Source of the DNA: Periplaneta americana
Lineage: Eukaryota > Arthropoda > Insecta > Blattodea > Blattidae
DNA length: 64,000 nt
Reading direction: 5' to 3'
NCBI RefSeq assembly: GCF_040183065.1
Contig: NC_091127.1
Span: 110,239,834-110,303,833 of the forward strand
Below the pieces are notes generated by a model. It saw only the letters and a list, made by a program, of their open reading frames with translations. It did not search any database and had not been told where the DNA came from. Below, piece by piece: positions 54,059 through 64,000 of the stretch. Position 1 is the first letter of the stretch; the number at the start of each line of letters is the position of its first letter. The position numbers were made by a program, and so were the translations under genes.

Positions 54059-57000
54059 CTGCACAGAAAAAAAATAGATTTTGTGTAGACGAAAGATGTC
54101 CAAACTATGAAAAACAAATTGTAATATAAACAATACATGTCATGAGGAATGTGAAATTCAGAAGAAATTAATTAAAAAGAAACAACCAATAATAATGTAG
54201 TTTTTCAAAACATACGTTAAATTTTACCTCAGAAATTTTCCAAATACTGATGTGTGAAGCAAGAGACTTGAGGGAAATAATTCCACTCTAGATACAATGA
54301 TGGTCCATTGGGTGTCATCCTTATTACCATTATTTGACAATTCATGATAAAACCTGGGAACCATCTTTTGTGACTAGTGTTGATGCATAATTCTGTTGAG
54401 GTCAGAATTTCAATTGCTATGGGAGGAGTAAGACGTGGAAGTTGGGATGAAGGGAGAAGATGATGGTGCTGGTGGTGGTGGCAGCTGCAAAGGTGAGGTG
54501 GGGATAAGGGTGACAGTGATGGTGTTTGCATTGCTGGTGTCAACAATGATAATGGTGGCGATGATAACATTGGTTGGTGGTGACAGTGGTAGTGGTGGGG
54601 GTATTATTGGTGTTGAGGTGGACATTGTCGTAGAAGTAACAATGGAGGCAGAGAAGGAGGAGGAGGAAGAAGAAGATTAGTGGTGGCTGTGTTGGAAGTG
54701 AAAGTTATGACAAGAGGAAGTTGACGTGTTGAAAGGGGTTAAGATGATGACATTGTGTGCTGGTGAATATATAAAAAAAAAAATACCATATAGAAGAAGA
54801 GTGAAAGAGAGGAAAAAGAAGTCAACAAGACAATAGTTCCATATGATAATAGTGAAAAAGTTGCATAAAAGCTACGACCAAATTTCTTCCTATTTACTTC
54901 ATAATCATCCCATCATTTCTGCAATATTAAGCAGCACTGTATTTCATGATCTCATATACGGAATGTAACTGTGATTATTAGAAACTTGCAGAGGCAGTAG
55001 AGGTGATCAATATGAACAATTTTCATATAAAAACACATGTCCAGAAGTTCTGTTTGATAGTTACAAACCATGATATGTGTAGTCAGGTGGTTTTCTGCAA
55101 CACATTGGTAAATCACAGCTTTCCATTCTAAAGCAATCAAGGGGTATGCCAATTAATTTTGATTTCTTTAATGTAAGCCATAGGCAGAGAGAGAGAGAAC
55201 AGTTTTCTTGGGGGGGAACAGCAAATAGAATCCCGATAATAATAAGGTTATGGGGAACATTATTTACCTTCTCCCTCTGTTATAGCTTGACCGTGATACA
55301 GTGTATCGGAATACGATCATTTAATAAAAGTATTTTCAGGGGGCATATTTCTTACAGTGTTAGATCCTTATCCAAGATGTTTCGGACCGAGTTGTATAGG
55401 ATTTGAACTGTAGTCTACTACAAATTATAATAGGGCATAACTTAAAACAATCTCCCTATTTTTTCTCTGTCATACACAAACGCCCATGTATACATCAATA
55501 ACACTACGAACAGTGCTAACAGAAATTTTTTTCTCTGAAGCTTACCTTCCTGAAGATAGCATATGAAATATAAGTTCTAATTATTTTACTTAATTTCTCG
55601 TCTTTAAGTTTACACATTATACCGGGATCACTCTTCTTTTTTCTGCATTGTTCTGCAGTATGTTATTCATATTTCTCAAGTGGAGGCCTGAACACCTGCA
55701 GAGTTCTAACATGAGTGCAGGCTGTTACAAAAGAAACATTATAGTACTTCCATTCCTCAAATGAGGTATAGAAATTATTATACGTTCAGAAATTTAAAAT
55801 AAATGTTATAGTTCAGACACATGATCTGAAGACATTAATTCGTCAATTTAAGCATAGAAACTTAATCATAAAAAAAAAGTAAGAAAAATCTAACATTAAT
55901 AGAAAAAAAAAAAAAGAGTCCAGACAAGTTTGGGGGGCAGTAACTCCGCCTATGATGTAGACCTTCATGAGAAATGTACTTCATCCTGCATTAGAGCTTA
56001 ATCACAGTATATCGAAGGTGGCTTGTACAGTGAGCAACAATGAGAAGACAGGTTGAGGAAAAAAAGACTGCCATATAATGAACTTACTTAATTACTGGCT
56101 TTTAAGGAACCCGGAGGTTCATTGCCGCCCTCACATAAGCCCGCCATTGGTCCCTATCCTGAGCAAGATTAATCCATTCTCTATCATCATATCCCACCTC
56201 CCTCAAATCCATTTTAACATTATCTTCCCATCTACGTCTCGGCCTCCCTAAAGGTCTTTTTTCCTCTGGCCTCCCAACTAACACTCCATATGCATTTCTG
56301 GATTCGCCCATACGTGCTACATGCCCTGCCCATCTCAAACTTCTGGATTTAATGTTCCTAATTATGTCAGGTGAAGAATACAATGTGTGTAGTTCTGTGT
56401 TGTGTAACTTTCTCCATTCTCCTGTAACTTCATCCCTCTTAGCCCCAAATATTTTTCTAAGCACCTTATTCTCAAACACCCTTAATCTATGTTCCTCTCT
56501 CGAAGTGAGAGTCCAAGTTTCACAACCATAAAGAATAACCGGTAATATACCTGTTTTATAAATTCTAACTTTCAGATTTTTTGACAGCAGACTGGATGAT
56601 AAAAGCTTCTCAACCGAATAATAACACGCATTTCCCATATTTATTCTGTGTTTAATTTCCTCCCGAGTATCATTCATATTTGTTACTGTTGCTTCAAGAT
56701 ATTTGAACTTCTCCACCTCTTCAAAAGATAAATTTCCAATTTTTATATTTACATTTCGTACAATATTCTCGTCACGAAACATAATCATATATTTTGTCTT
56801 TTCGGGCTTTACTTCCAAACCTATCTCTTTACTTGCTTCCAGTAAAATTCCTGTGTTTTCCCTAATCGTTTGTGGATTTTCTCCTAACATATTCACGTCA
56901 TCCGCATAGACAAGCAGCTGATGTAACCCGTTCAATTCCAAACCCTCTCTGTTATCCTGGACTTTCCTAATGGCATACTCTAGAGCAAAGTTAAAAAGTA

Positions 57001-60000
57001 AAGTAAAGGTGATAGTGCGATATAATGCACTGCTATACTTAATTTTATATAATCAAACAATAAAAAAGTAACACTAACTGCGTGACTTCATCTGACAGCA
57101 ATAGTACTGCAGAGATGCTGTTATCTTATTACTGCATGATGTTAGTGTTTCCTGTCACACATCTCTACCAGGTTAAATAAATAAATACTAATACTAAATA
57201 AATACTACTACTAATACAAAATTTGACATTTTTCCCGTTTGTAACTCCTCCTTCAGGAGTAAACATTACTAATATCATGCTTAATTACAGCATACTGCTG
57301 TACAATAACCAGCTACCATCGAACTCAAAGTCAGTGCACTTAAACCTCACCTCAGTTTAAACATAGCTGTCCTCCGTGTAAAATACAAGGACCATATCTA
57401 CTGCTGAGTCATTTAAATGGAAAAATTTGTTACAACTTTGTTGATATAATTATAATATCCAGCTACTAAAGTACTTTCCGATTATATGTGCCAGTGCATG
57501 TGATGGTATCATGACTGTGCACCCATGCACTTCTCCCAAGATGTCCGAGATCTCCTTGATGATCATCTCCTGGTGAGATGGATCAGAATAGATGGTCCAG
57601 TGAATTGGCCTGTCTATTCACATGAATTAATGGACCTTTTATTTGCGTTATCTCAAGATCTTGTTTACAACACACTAATCAATTAGGAAGAGGACCTTGT
57701 AGTAAGAATCATAACTGCTCATGACATTATTAGGAACACACTGGGAATCTTTAGACAGGTATGACAGTTGATGGCATGGCATACAGTGCCTATATTGAGG
57801 TTGGTGAAAAACATTGCTGTAAAGATTGTTAGAAATTATTTGAATTATAATATCATTAAAAAAAAAGGTATTTAAATGTTCAGGTTAGAATACTGAAAAA
57901 CACTTCATTTGCTTACTTGACATGCAAGTCTCCCAGCCTCGAGCCTAATATATTCAGTAGAAAAGGCTATATGATTTCAGTCAACAACTTGTCGAAGTGT
58001 ATGACCTTCAAACAAATATATTCAACCTATAGGTGAGCAATGGGCCCATCCCAGTCCGAGTTTTTCTTGACTTTGCATTATGCGGCTAGTGTAAGTTGCA
58101 TCATCATATCACATGCAGGCTTGTATCATCCTTTGCTCCTACTCCACGGGCTAAGTAAAGCACACTGCATACCTAAAAGGGGTAGCTTATCTATATAGAG
58201 CTGTAATTTCTGGTGTAAATTCTGTAGTACGGACAGTAACACATAAACAGTTTCCTTTACAGTGACTTAAAGTGAATGAAAGGTACTTGCATTAAATATG
58301 CTAAATTATTATTAGAACGAAATACTGTATTTACAAATAAAAAAGTGTCTACATAAAAATTCGATTTCAAGTTGTGTTAAATATAATTAATTTGTTAATG
58401 TTCTGTCTTTTCTTTTCAAGCAACGTAAAATATGTAGTTGTAAGTTAAAAGCAACATTATTATTGCATATAAAATATCTTTACTGAGTGTTTGTGAAGGA
58501 ACAGAAGACAGAGCTGGAGTGATACTGATGTGGAGGACAATGAGAATAAAAGATGACTGTAACTATGAGGAGAAATATTCACTACCACGAGTAACAACTT
58601 ACTTAACCACAATTTTTCGTTCACAGATATAATGTCCACTCCACATTAGGACCTACGTTCATTTTATTAGCTGTCTAATGTCTGTAAGTAATAAAATATC
58701 TTCTCAATTTTTACAGCTAAACAAACATAGTCAATGGAATTGTGTCTGAGAAAATTTTTCCAGTTATACAGTGGACCTATATGCACTTTGTGTTAGAAAA
58801 GATGAAAGTATGTAAAGAAGTATATTCCAGCAGTTGAAAACTACAGTACAAAGAATAAACTCGGATTTAAAGCTGCAATTAATCTTAGTGGAATTTAAAA
58901 TTAGTGCAATAAATACCGCTCAAGTTTCGTTCCAAAATAGTATGGTAAAGGGATGTCTATTTCTTTTTTTGTTAAAACATTTGGCGTTATGAAGTAAATC
59001 TTGGACTTCGAAAACATTTCCTAAATGTCACCATTCGCATTGGCAATTGAGACAATATATGCAAAAGACCGTCTAGCAAGAGGCAGAAGAGGGCTACCTC
59101 TAAGATTTTCGCCCGCACTTTGGAATGTCTATGGCCAAGAGAAAAATAGAGCGCAGAGTACTAATAAATTATGTGGAAGGGTGGCACTTCCGTTTTCAAA
59201 AAATCATTAAAACACATCATTAAAACATTCGGACGTTTTGGAACACACTGAAAAAGATCATTCAGAAATACAAACTGTGATTCTACAGTTATCCGTGGGA
59301 CACATAAACATCAGACACCTTGATAAAAAGGTAGTATACATCCTGAAGCAACGTTAACTAGAACAAATTGTGGGTAGATATCAAACATATTGTAAACATA
59401 ATATTAACCTGTATTTGAGAATCATAAGTTACAAAATTAAATTGTATTCGGTAGAACCACAAGGAGAAAGAGAATATTAATAACTATACGCAAATCTTTT
59501 GACGAAACTTAACATGGAATAATAATAAAATTATTATTATTATTATTACAACTATTATTTTCTATGATGTGATATATGGACAAAAAATCCTTGTGGACGA
59601 ACAATATAGGTAACTGAAAAGGGAGTGTAGAAAGATATACAATGGAGGAAAGATTAGTGTAGACGAAAAATAAGAAAACCGTGAATATATGTTATTATAC
59701 AATTAATAATGAGAATGAATGGTGGTAGTGTCAGAAAATTTTCATTTCATTTATTCGTTAACTTTGTATTGGATTGATATAATGTTGTATAAAATAAGAT
59801 TTTTTTTTTTTTTTTATATATTTTACTTTTCATTCAAATATGAAGTTTAGTGTGGTAATACTGTTATTTTCAAAATAATAAGAGTAATGGATAAGATTAT
59901 TTACAGAAATATGTTATATTATGCATAAAGTAAAGGAATATTTTGTTGTAATGCATTATTTGCAGAAAGAATGGTTAATATTACATAAGCGAATATTAAT

Positions 60001-63000
60001 AGATCACTCAATGAAAGAGGACAGTAAAAGGAAGGCTATGTCATCTTTGAGATGAGCTCGAAGTTCACACGAACTGGGAAGGAATAACTGCGGTCTGCAG
60101 GCAGGTCTGTGTGGGCTCCACAGGCTAGTGGTCTCAGGCTCAGTCAGACTAGAGTTCATTGCCTCGAGCTCGAACTCTGAAGCAGAAATTCACCAAGACT
60201 GCAGGCAGGTTTGGTGGGCTTACTGCTGTACAGGTAGTCGGCTGGAGGACCACATTCTGCCTGTGCTCATCTCTAATTCAAGCATATCACGTTCGTAATG
60301 AACATGTTTACATCTAGTTGGAATATCTTATCACTATGCTCAAAGCTATCCCAATACCAGTCTGTTACACTGTTAACAAAGCTTTACTAGTCACATTTGA
60401 ATGATTATGTAGTTGTTTATTTTTTATTTTAGTAGGTTATTTTACAACGTTTTATCAACATCACTGGTTATTTAGCATCTGAATGAGATGAAGGTGATAA
60501 TGCCGGTGAAATGAATCTGGGGTTCAACACCGAAAGTTACCCAGCATTTGCTCATATTGTGTTGAGGGAAAAACCTCAACCAGGTAACTTGCCCCGACCG
60601 GGAATCGAACCCGGGCCACCTGGTTTCACGGCCAGACGCGGTAACCATTACTCCACAGGTGTGGACTTATGTTATTGTTAACTAATACTGAGTTCTTGGC
60701 AATAAAGCCATTTTGCTTTCCAATATTTCTCACACACAATGGATTTAGAGGAAAGGATTGGATATCACTGAAGATAATTCTGATCCATTTCTTCCTGAAG
60801 ACTGGAAAATAGACAAAGTGGTGAAAAAATAATTCCAATTTTGTTCAAGTGCTTTAAATGATTATAAAACTGTCAACTGATTATATAAGCAACAAAAAGT
60901 AAAATATAGTATAGGCTAATATTACAATAATAAATTCAATCTTTATCTGCAATTGAATTATGTGTGTTTACATTCTAAACTATTTCCCATATCAAAGAAC
61001 AAGGGAGTCGAATACTTTTGAAATTCACTTTATGCAAGCCTAGCATTACAAACGGTCTTCATCCCACACTTCACTTTGCATTCCCACTTTTGCACTTAAT
61101 CTGTACTCCTTGTTAAGAAGTTTTAACTTCCCTGCATCTTTCTCTTCACTTTCCATGCTACAGTATTTTTGACATTGTATCACTAACACTAGCTCTGACA
61201 GAGTACTGCTCCCTCAGCATCGTCAAGCCAAGCAAACAGCTCTCTTTCCTACACACTACCTAACCATCGTGCTCGAGCACAAGCTTCTAATGAAGCCATC
61301 TAGTTTGGGTTATTTTTCTGCAGTGCTACTTAGACTGGTTAGCACACACATCAAGACTTGTCAACTACCAAAACGAAATGTTTCGGGACATGGGTTCCAT
61401 ATGAAAATTGTTCATAATGGTCACTTCTATCAACCTTAAAAGTTGGTAATAAAGTCACGGTTACATTCTGCATACTCATTGTATCGAGAACTCAGCTTAC
61501 CTGTTCACCAACTTTGTACTGTACACCGAACAGTGGCACCTGTCCATACACTTTCTGGAGAGATAGCAGCTCCTTGTGGACAGATTGAAGCTTCTCTTTG
61601 GGGTCAATTCGGAAGCCCAACACATAACCACCACAACATTCTGCACACTCAACCACCAGTGCAGGGCCGAATTTTGACTCACGAATTCTTACCTGATTTT
61701 AAAATAACAATCTTTCAGTTTTCTTACAAGACATAAAACATATGCAACAAAAAATGTAAAAGAGATCTTCAGACAAAGAGCAAATAAAATATTTTAACAG
61801 ACCTATTCTCTTGTCTGATTAGTAAGAAATGAAACAGGCAGACTTACTGGCGTCATGGTCTCAATTTTATTATTTCCGAAGCATTCAAATCTCTTGGATT
61901 CATAATGCCAAAAATGTATTAGCTTATTTGTCTACGCATTTGTAAATAAACTCAACAGAAAAGCCCAGTTGTGAGGGCTATCAAAGTATTGATTAGATCA
62001 TATTAGATCTAAAGCTGGCTTAGGTTAATCCTATGCATTTCAGTTCCACTGAGATTTTATCAACCTCTTTAATAACGTATCTAACAACGTTAATCTACTT
62101 CCATTCTTTTCCGCAACTTTCACAGACTTCATAGAAGTTTTCATTTTTCTAATCATCATAGTCATTGATTATTCAATGAGGTCGGCGAGGCCTCATATAT
62201 GAGTATAAGTATATTAATAATTTTTGTTGATGCTATTGACCAAATCAGAAAATAAAATAATGCAAGTCAAATGAAACATCTTTATTGGAAGAATTTAGGC
62301 ATTCTTCACACTAAAGGTACGGTCACACGTCGCTAATTTTGCAGCGCTACTTTTATACTGCAGCTGCAAAAGTTGCGTGTCGTGTTCACACGTAAGCCAA
62401 AAGTAGCACGCTGCACGCTACTTTTCGTGCTGCGCAACCAGAGTGCTGCAAAAGTTGCAGCTGGAGGTTGCGAGTCTGTTCACAAGCAAGGCGCTACTTT
62501 TGCAGCCGCAGTCATGCTGCAGGTTCCCATCTCCGTGTTGACTTCTCAATATACATTTTGTGGTTATGTTCGCATTATTAAGAAACTCATGCGAAAGCTT
62601 CCTTATCTATTATTTGCTTTTCTGTCGTATCTAGTATTCAGAAATTGACATTATTTTTACTATAAAGCTTTTAAAAACGCCTATATACTTAAATGATAAC
62701 CAACAGTATATTCACGTAATCAATGTTGGCAACCCTCCTGTTTGGAACTACGCTACAGAAAATTTAAAAAATGAATTATATCGTCACCAATTATGCTCAG
62801 ACTGTGTTGTGTATTTAATAACTGTTACAAATAATTTATTTTCATCACATTTAACATTAAAATATATCCAAGCAATAAAAGTATCATTGGCACATTTGGG
62901 TGGTAACACTGGTTGTAACCGCAGCAAAAGTTTCAACAAAACCGATATCAAAAATGCTGCGACTGCAACCCTGAGAACCCTTTTCACATGTAGCTACTTT

Positions 63001-63303
63001 TAAGTTGCACGCAGCATGGAAAAGTAGCGGGCAGCAGGTTCGGCAGCCGCTACTTTTCGGGTTGCACCGTTGTTCACACGTCGCAGTACAAGAGTTGTGC
63101 AGTTTTTTGTACTGCAGCGCTGCAAAAGTAGCGACGTGTGATCGTACCTTAAGCTAGTTTTAACAGCTGACATAATAGGAACGTGATGAACTTATACTTA
63201 CTTGCATAATCTGCAGGTACGGAAGAGAAATATTGAAATTTTCATTCATATCTGCAAACCACACCAGTCGTACATTTGTTATGATGAATGTGCCAAGATT
63301 GCC
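53840..63303 (-). CDS. BBS5: BBS5, C-terminal half (three exons; 5' part outside window)
   Basis: BBS5 is a subunit of the BBSome, the coat-like complex that moves membrane proteins in and out of cilia. It carries two PH-like (DM16) domains that bind phosphoinositides. Three minus-strand exons join in phase 0 and give 170 residues. [20 protein letters not shown] and ISLPYLQ form the core of the second PH-like domain. [10 protein letters not shown] and [15 protein letters not shown] follow, and the C-terminus holds [20 protein letters not shown] and [18 protein letters not shown]. These agree block by block with my memory of human BBS5 (about 340 residues), so the N-terminal half lies above 64000. 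No frame damage is seen. Introns of 7.4 and 1.5 kb contain transposon remnants. In insects cilia are limited mainly to sensory neurons and sperm, so expression is probably restricted (inference). Confidence 0.93.
54432..54685. repeat. GGT/GGA-rich low-complexity stretch
   Basis: Strand-asymmetric, G-rich on plus (GGTGGTGG, GAGGAGGAGG). Open frames on both strands reflect composition only. Confidence 0.8.
56100..57005 (-). mobile_element. RTE-type LINE, 5'-truncated (minus)
   Basis: The minus frame begins near 57005 with [20 protein letters not shown] and includes the reverse-transcriptase catalytic box [12 protein letters not shown]. It then has [42 protein letters not shown] and [20 protein letters not shown], ending at AAMNLRVP and stop at 56102. 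The open frame of 279 codons is intact, so the copy is young. The upstream endonuclease and most of the RT are absent. A short AAGTAAGT tail follows. Confidence 0.92.
57166..57200 (+). mobile_element. LINE 3' tail fragment
   Basis: CTCTACCAGGTTAAATAAAT plus an ATACTA-rich tail, the same ending as at 3750-3790. Confidence 0.5.
57500..57830 (+). pseudogene. mariner-like transposase C-terminal fragment
   Basis: The plus strand reads [38 protein letters not shown] and, after a stop, [20 protein letters not shown]. These parallel the family's HFS..VR..LN..YP.RWIGRGGP..WP.RSPDLTPLDFF block, with the catalytic SPDLTPLD replaced by SHELMDLL. Decayed. Confidence 0.75.
59030..59470 (+). pseudogene. 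Possible MULE/FLYWCH-type transposase C-terminal fragment
   Basis: The frame starting near 59082 reads [20 protein letters not shown] then [18 protein letters not shown]. This resembles the P.RF....WN.Y....... TNN..EGW...F segment of FLYWCH-associated MULE-like transposases. A later [20 protein letters not shown] segment fits the end of that family. Weak, recalled similarity only. Confidence 0.45.
59475..60425. other. Intronic stretch with a local duplication
   Basis: AT-rich to about 60040, then GC-richer. CTGCAGGCAGGTCTG near 60095 recurs as CTGCAGGCAGGTTTG near 60199, each followed by a GTGGGCT motif. TGAGATGAGC near 60049 and GCTCATCTCT near 60262 are inverted, suggesting a small hAT-like element, but no target duplication was found. 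Confidence 0.4.
60430..60660 (-). mobile_element. tRNA-headed SINE (minus)
   Basis: On the minus strand from 60660: CACCTGTGGAGTAATGGTTA (A box), stem CTGG/CCAG with loop CCGTGAA, and B box GGGTTCGATTCCCGG. The body has GGTTTTTCCCTCAACAC and a 3' end matching other tRNA SINEs of this window (..GTTAAATA-like). It ends in an AATAAAAAATAAA tail. Confidence 0.8.
61501..61692 (-). CDS. BBS5: BBS5 internal exon
   Basis: 64 codons, phase 0 at both ends. The acceptor is ATTTTAAAATCAG|GTAAGA; the exon itself starts GTAAGA, which mimics a donor but encodes VR. The donor is GAACAG|GTAAGC. The encoded [40 protein letters not shown] continues the previous exon's [10 protein letters not shown] without a gap. 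Confidence 0.93.
62157..62206. repeat. Short hairpin repeat, copy 2
   Basis: CATAGTCATTGATTATTCAATGAG-type block matching 30573-30622 at most positions, with palindromes CATTGATTATTCAATG and GAGGTCGGCGAGGCCTC. Confidence 0.75.
62315..63149. mobile_element. PIF/Harbinger-like element with TAA duplication
   Basis: It begins AGGTACGGTCACACGTCGCT and ends AGCGACGTGTGATCGTACCT, inverted with one mismatch, flanked by TAA at 62312-62314 and 63150-63152. Subterminal regions are GC-rich and packed with GCTACTTTTGCAGC-like motifs in both orientations. A 3-bp T-A-A duplication suggests PIF/Harbinger. No transposase or MYB-like protein is recognised; open frames inside are short. Confidence 0.8.
63202..63303 (-). 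CDS. BBS5: BBS5 internal exon, most upstream in window
   Basis: 34 codons, phase 0 at both ends: [20 protein letters not shown] then [14 protein letters not shown]. The acceptor ATTTTTGTCATAG ends at 63304 and the donor CAA|GTAAGT is at 63201. This is the start of the second PH-like domain; upstream exons lie beyond the window. Confidence 0.92.
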
Positions 63304-63739
63304 CTATGACAAAAATAGTGGAGATTGAAGATAGTATATAATAGAACACAACAGCATGACTGTTCAGGTTTTGTTTCAACACAAGGTTTCCTTTAGCTTT
63401 TCATGTCAGGTAATATTAAAACAAGTATGTGCACAGAAATAAATTAATTTTATTGTAAAGAATTACTTTCATAACATATTAAAATGGAAGCATTTAATAT
63501 GATTCTGAAGCGAGATTTGCATTTTGGGCAATTTTTATTTCTCTTCTAGTTTGCCATTTTTAAGTAAATATAAAAATTTTAAAAATAAAAGAAGGAAAAA
63601 AAACTTTAAAAATTAAAAAACGTAATAATCAAACCTGAATATAAATTACTAAGTAATCCCAGCAATAACACTGCTGCAATTAATTTAAAGATTACACTTT
63701 TTTATGAGCTTGTAACACACAAAGGCGCACTTTTACCTT

Positions 63740-64000
63740 CCAGCTAATACTAACAATAACTGGTGTGTCCAACTCTGGCCCTGATTACAGCCATCATTCT
63801 CTCGATTGTGGTTTTGATTGTGGCTCTGATGCTCTCTAGTGAATATTGTTTCATTTCTCCTGGAGTGCCACCCAAACATATGTCCTATATAGGATTTAAA
63901 TCCTGACTGTGTGCTGGACAGCCTAGTTAATAATCCAAAAGGGGTCAAAATACTGCAATATGCATGCACAGCATGTGGAGAAGTACTTTTGTGCAAAAAT
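63740..64000 (-). pseudogene. Tc1-like transposase C-terminal fragment (minus)
   Basis: A minus frame reads CPAHSQDLNPI, then after a stop GTPGEMKQYSLESIRATIKT and ERMMAVIRARVGHTSY. These parallel the Tc1 ending (W-P-x-S-PDLNPIE ... AVI-x-A-x-GGHT-x-Y). It runs off the window edge and lies in the BBS5 gene, upstream of its first visible exon. Confidence 0.72.

Larger units (their letters stand above)
54059..61500 (-). other. BBS5: BBS5 intron (7.4 kb)
   Basis: Minus-strand donor GTAAGCTGAG (61500) and acceptor at 54059. It contains a GGT-rich low-complexity stretch, a LINE, mariner and MULE-type fragments and a SINE. 54690-56080, 57840-59020 and 60665-61490 are AT-rich with nothing else recognised. 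Confidence 0.88.
61693..63201 (-). other. BBS5: BBS5 intron (1.5 kb)
   Basis: Minus-strand donor GTAAGTATAA (63201) to acceptor at 61693. Most of it is the PIF/Harbinger-like element at 62315-63149. Confidence 0.9.

Noticed and set aside
54435-54680. Gly/Val/Glu-rich frame (plus) and Pro/Ser/Thr-rich frames (minus)
   Set aside because: Products of a GGT/GGA-biased simple sequence inside a BBS5 intron.
60045-60275. Possible small hAT element with GAGATGAGC ends
   Set aside because: The inverted ends match over only about 10 bases and no 8-bp duplication could be found; left as a local duplication only.

Overview
This is a window of an arthropod nuclear genome, AT-rich, intron-rich and crowded with transposons. 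My best guess is a cockroach or close relative. That rests on remembering similar LINE and SINE fragments from cockroach sequence, not on a search. No bacterial operon, phage, CRISPR array or functional rRNA gene is visible.

Two protein-coding genes can be supported, and they converge. On the plus strand, six exons between 7674 and 32851 join with matching phases at every junction. They encode at least 2,245 residues of a large, mostly low-complexity protein that I do not recognise. Its 5' end is not found. One visible exon is 5.5 kb long and carries the Ser/Thr-rich, SSQT-repeat, F-C-G-T-motif and Lys/Glu-rich parts. Five short exons, one of them followed by a probable GC-AG intron, carry a more ordinary-looking C-terminus. 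On the minus strand, three exons (63303-63202, 61692-61501, 54058-53840) encode the C-terminal half of BBS5, a BBSome subunit used in ciliary trafficking. The rest of that gene lies beyond position 64000.

Almost everything else is mobile DNA of several ages, often nested. 1-5.7 kb: a palindromic mariner remnant split by a hAT element, a tRNA-headed SINE, a second hAT element and a large hairpin. 13-23 kb (introns of the large gene): a hAT fragment, a LINE relic, a dispersed repeat, a MITE pair, a mariner element and a hAT element. 24-31 kb: SINEs and a LINE fragment. 37-45 kb: mariner remnants, an RTE-type LINE interrupted by a second insertion, and an old repeat interrupted by two TIR elements, one of which holds a SINE. 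45.6-48.4 kb: a mariner remnant carrying a 285-bp tandem array of tRNA-like units. 48-53 kb: MITEs, satellites and a piggyBac remnant. The BBS5 introns hold a LINE, a mariner fragment, a FLYWCH/MULE-type fragment, a SINE and a PIF/Harbinger-like element. A Tc1 fragment closes the window. Many of these have target-site duplications visible by eye, and two pairs of related copies give natural empty sites.

I found no clearly new enzymatic system. The most interesting items are the large unrecognised gene with its regularly spaced motifs, the tRNA-like array bounded by a 14-bp duplication, and the stratified nested insertions at 39.6-41.2 kb and 42.6-44.8 kb.
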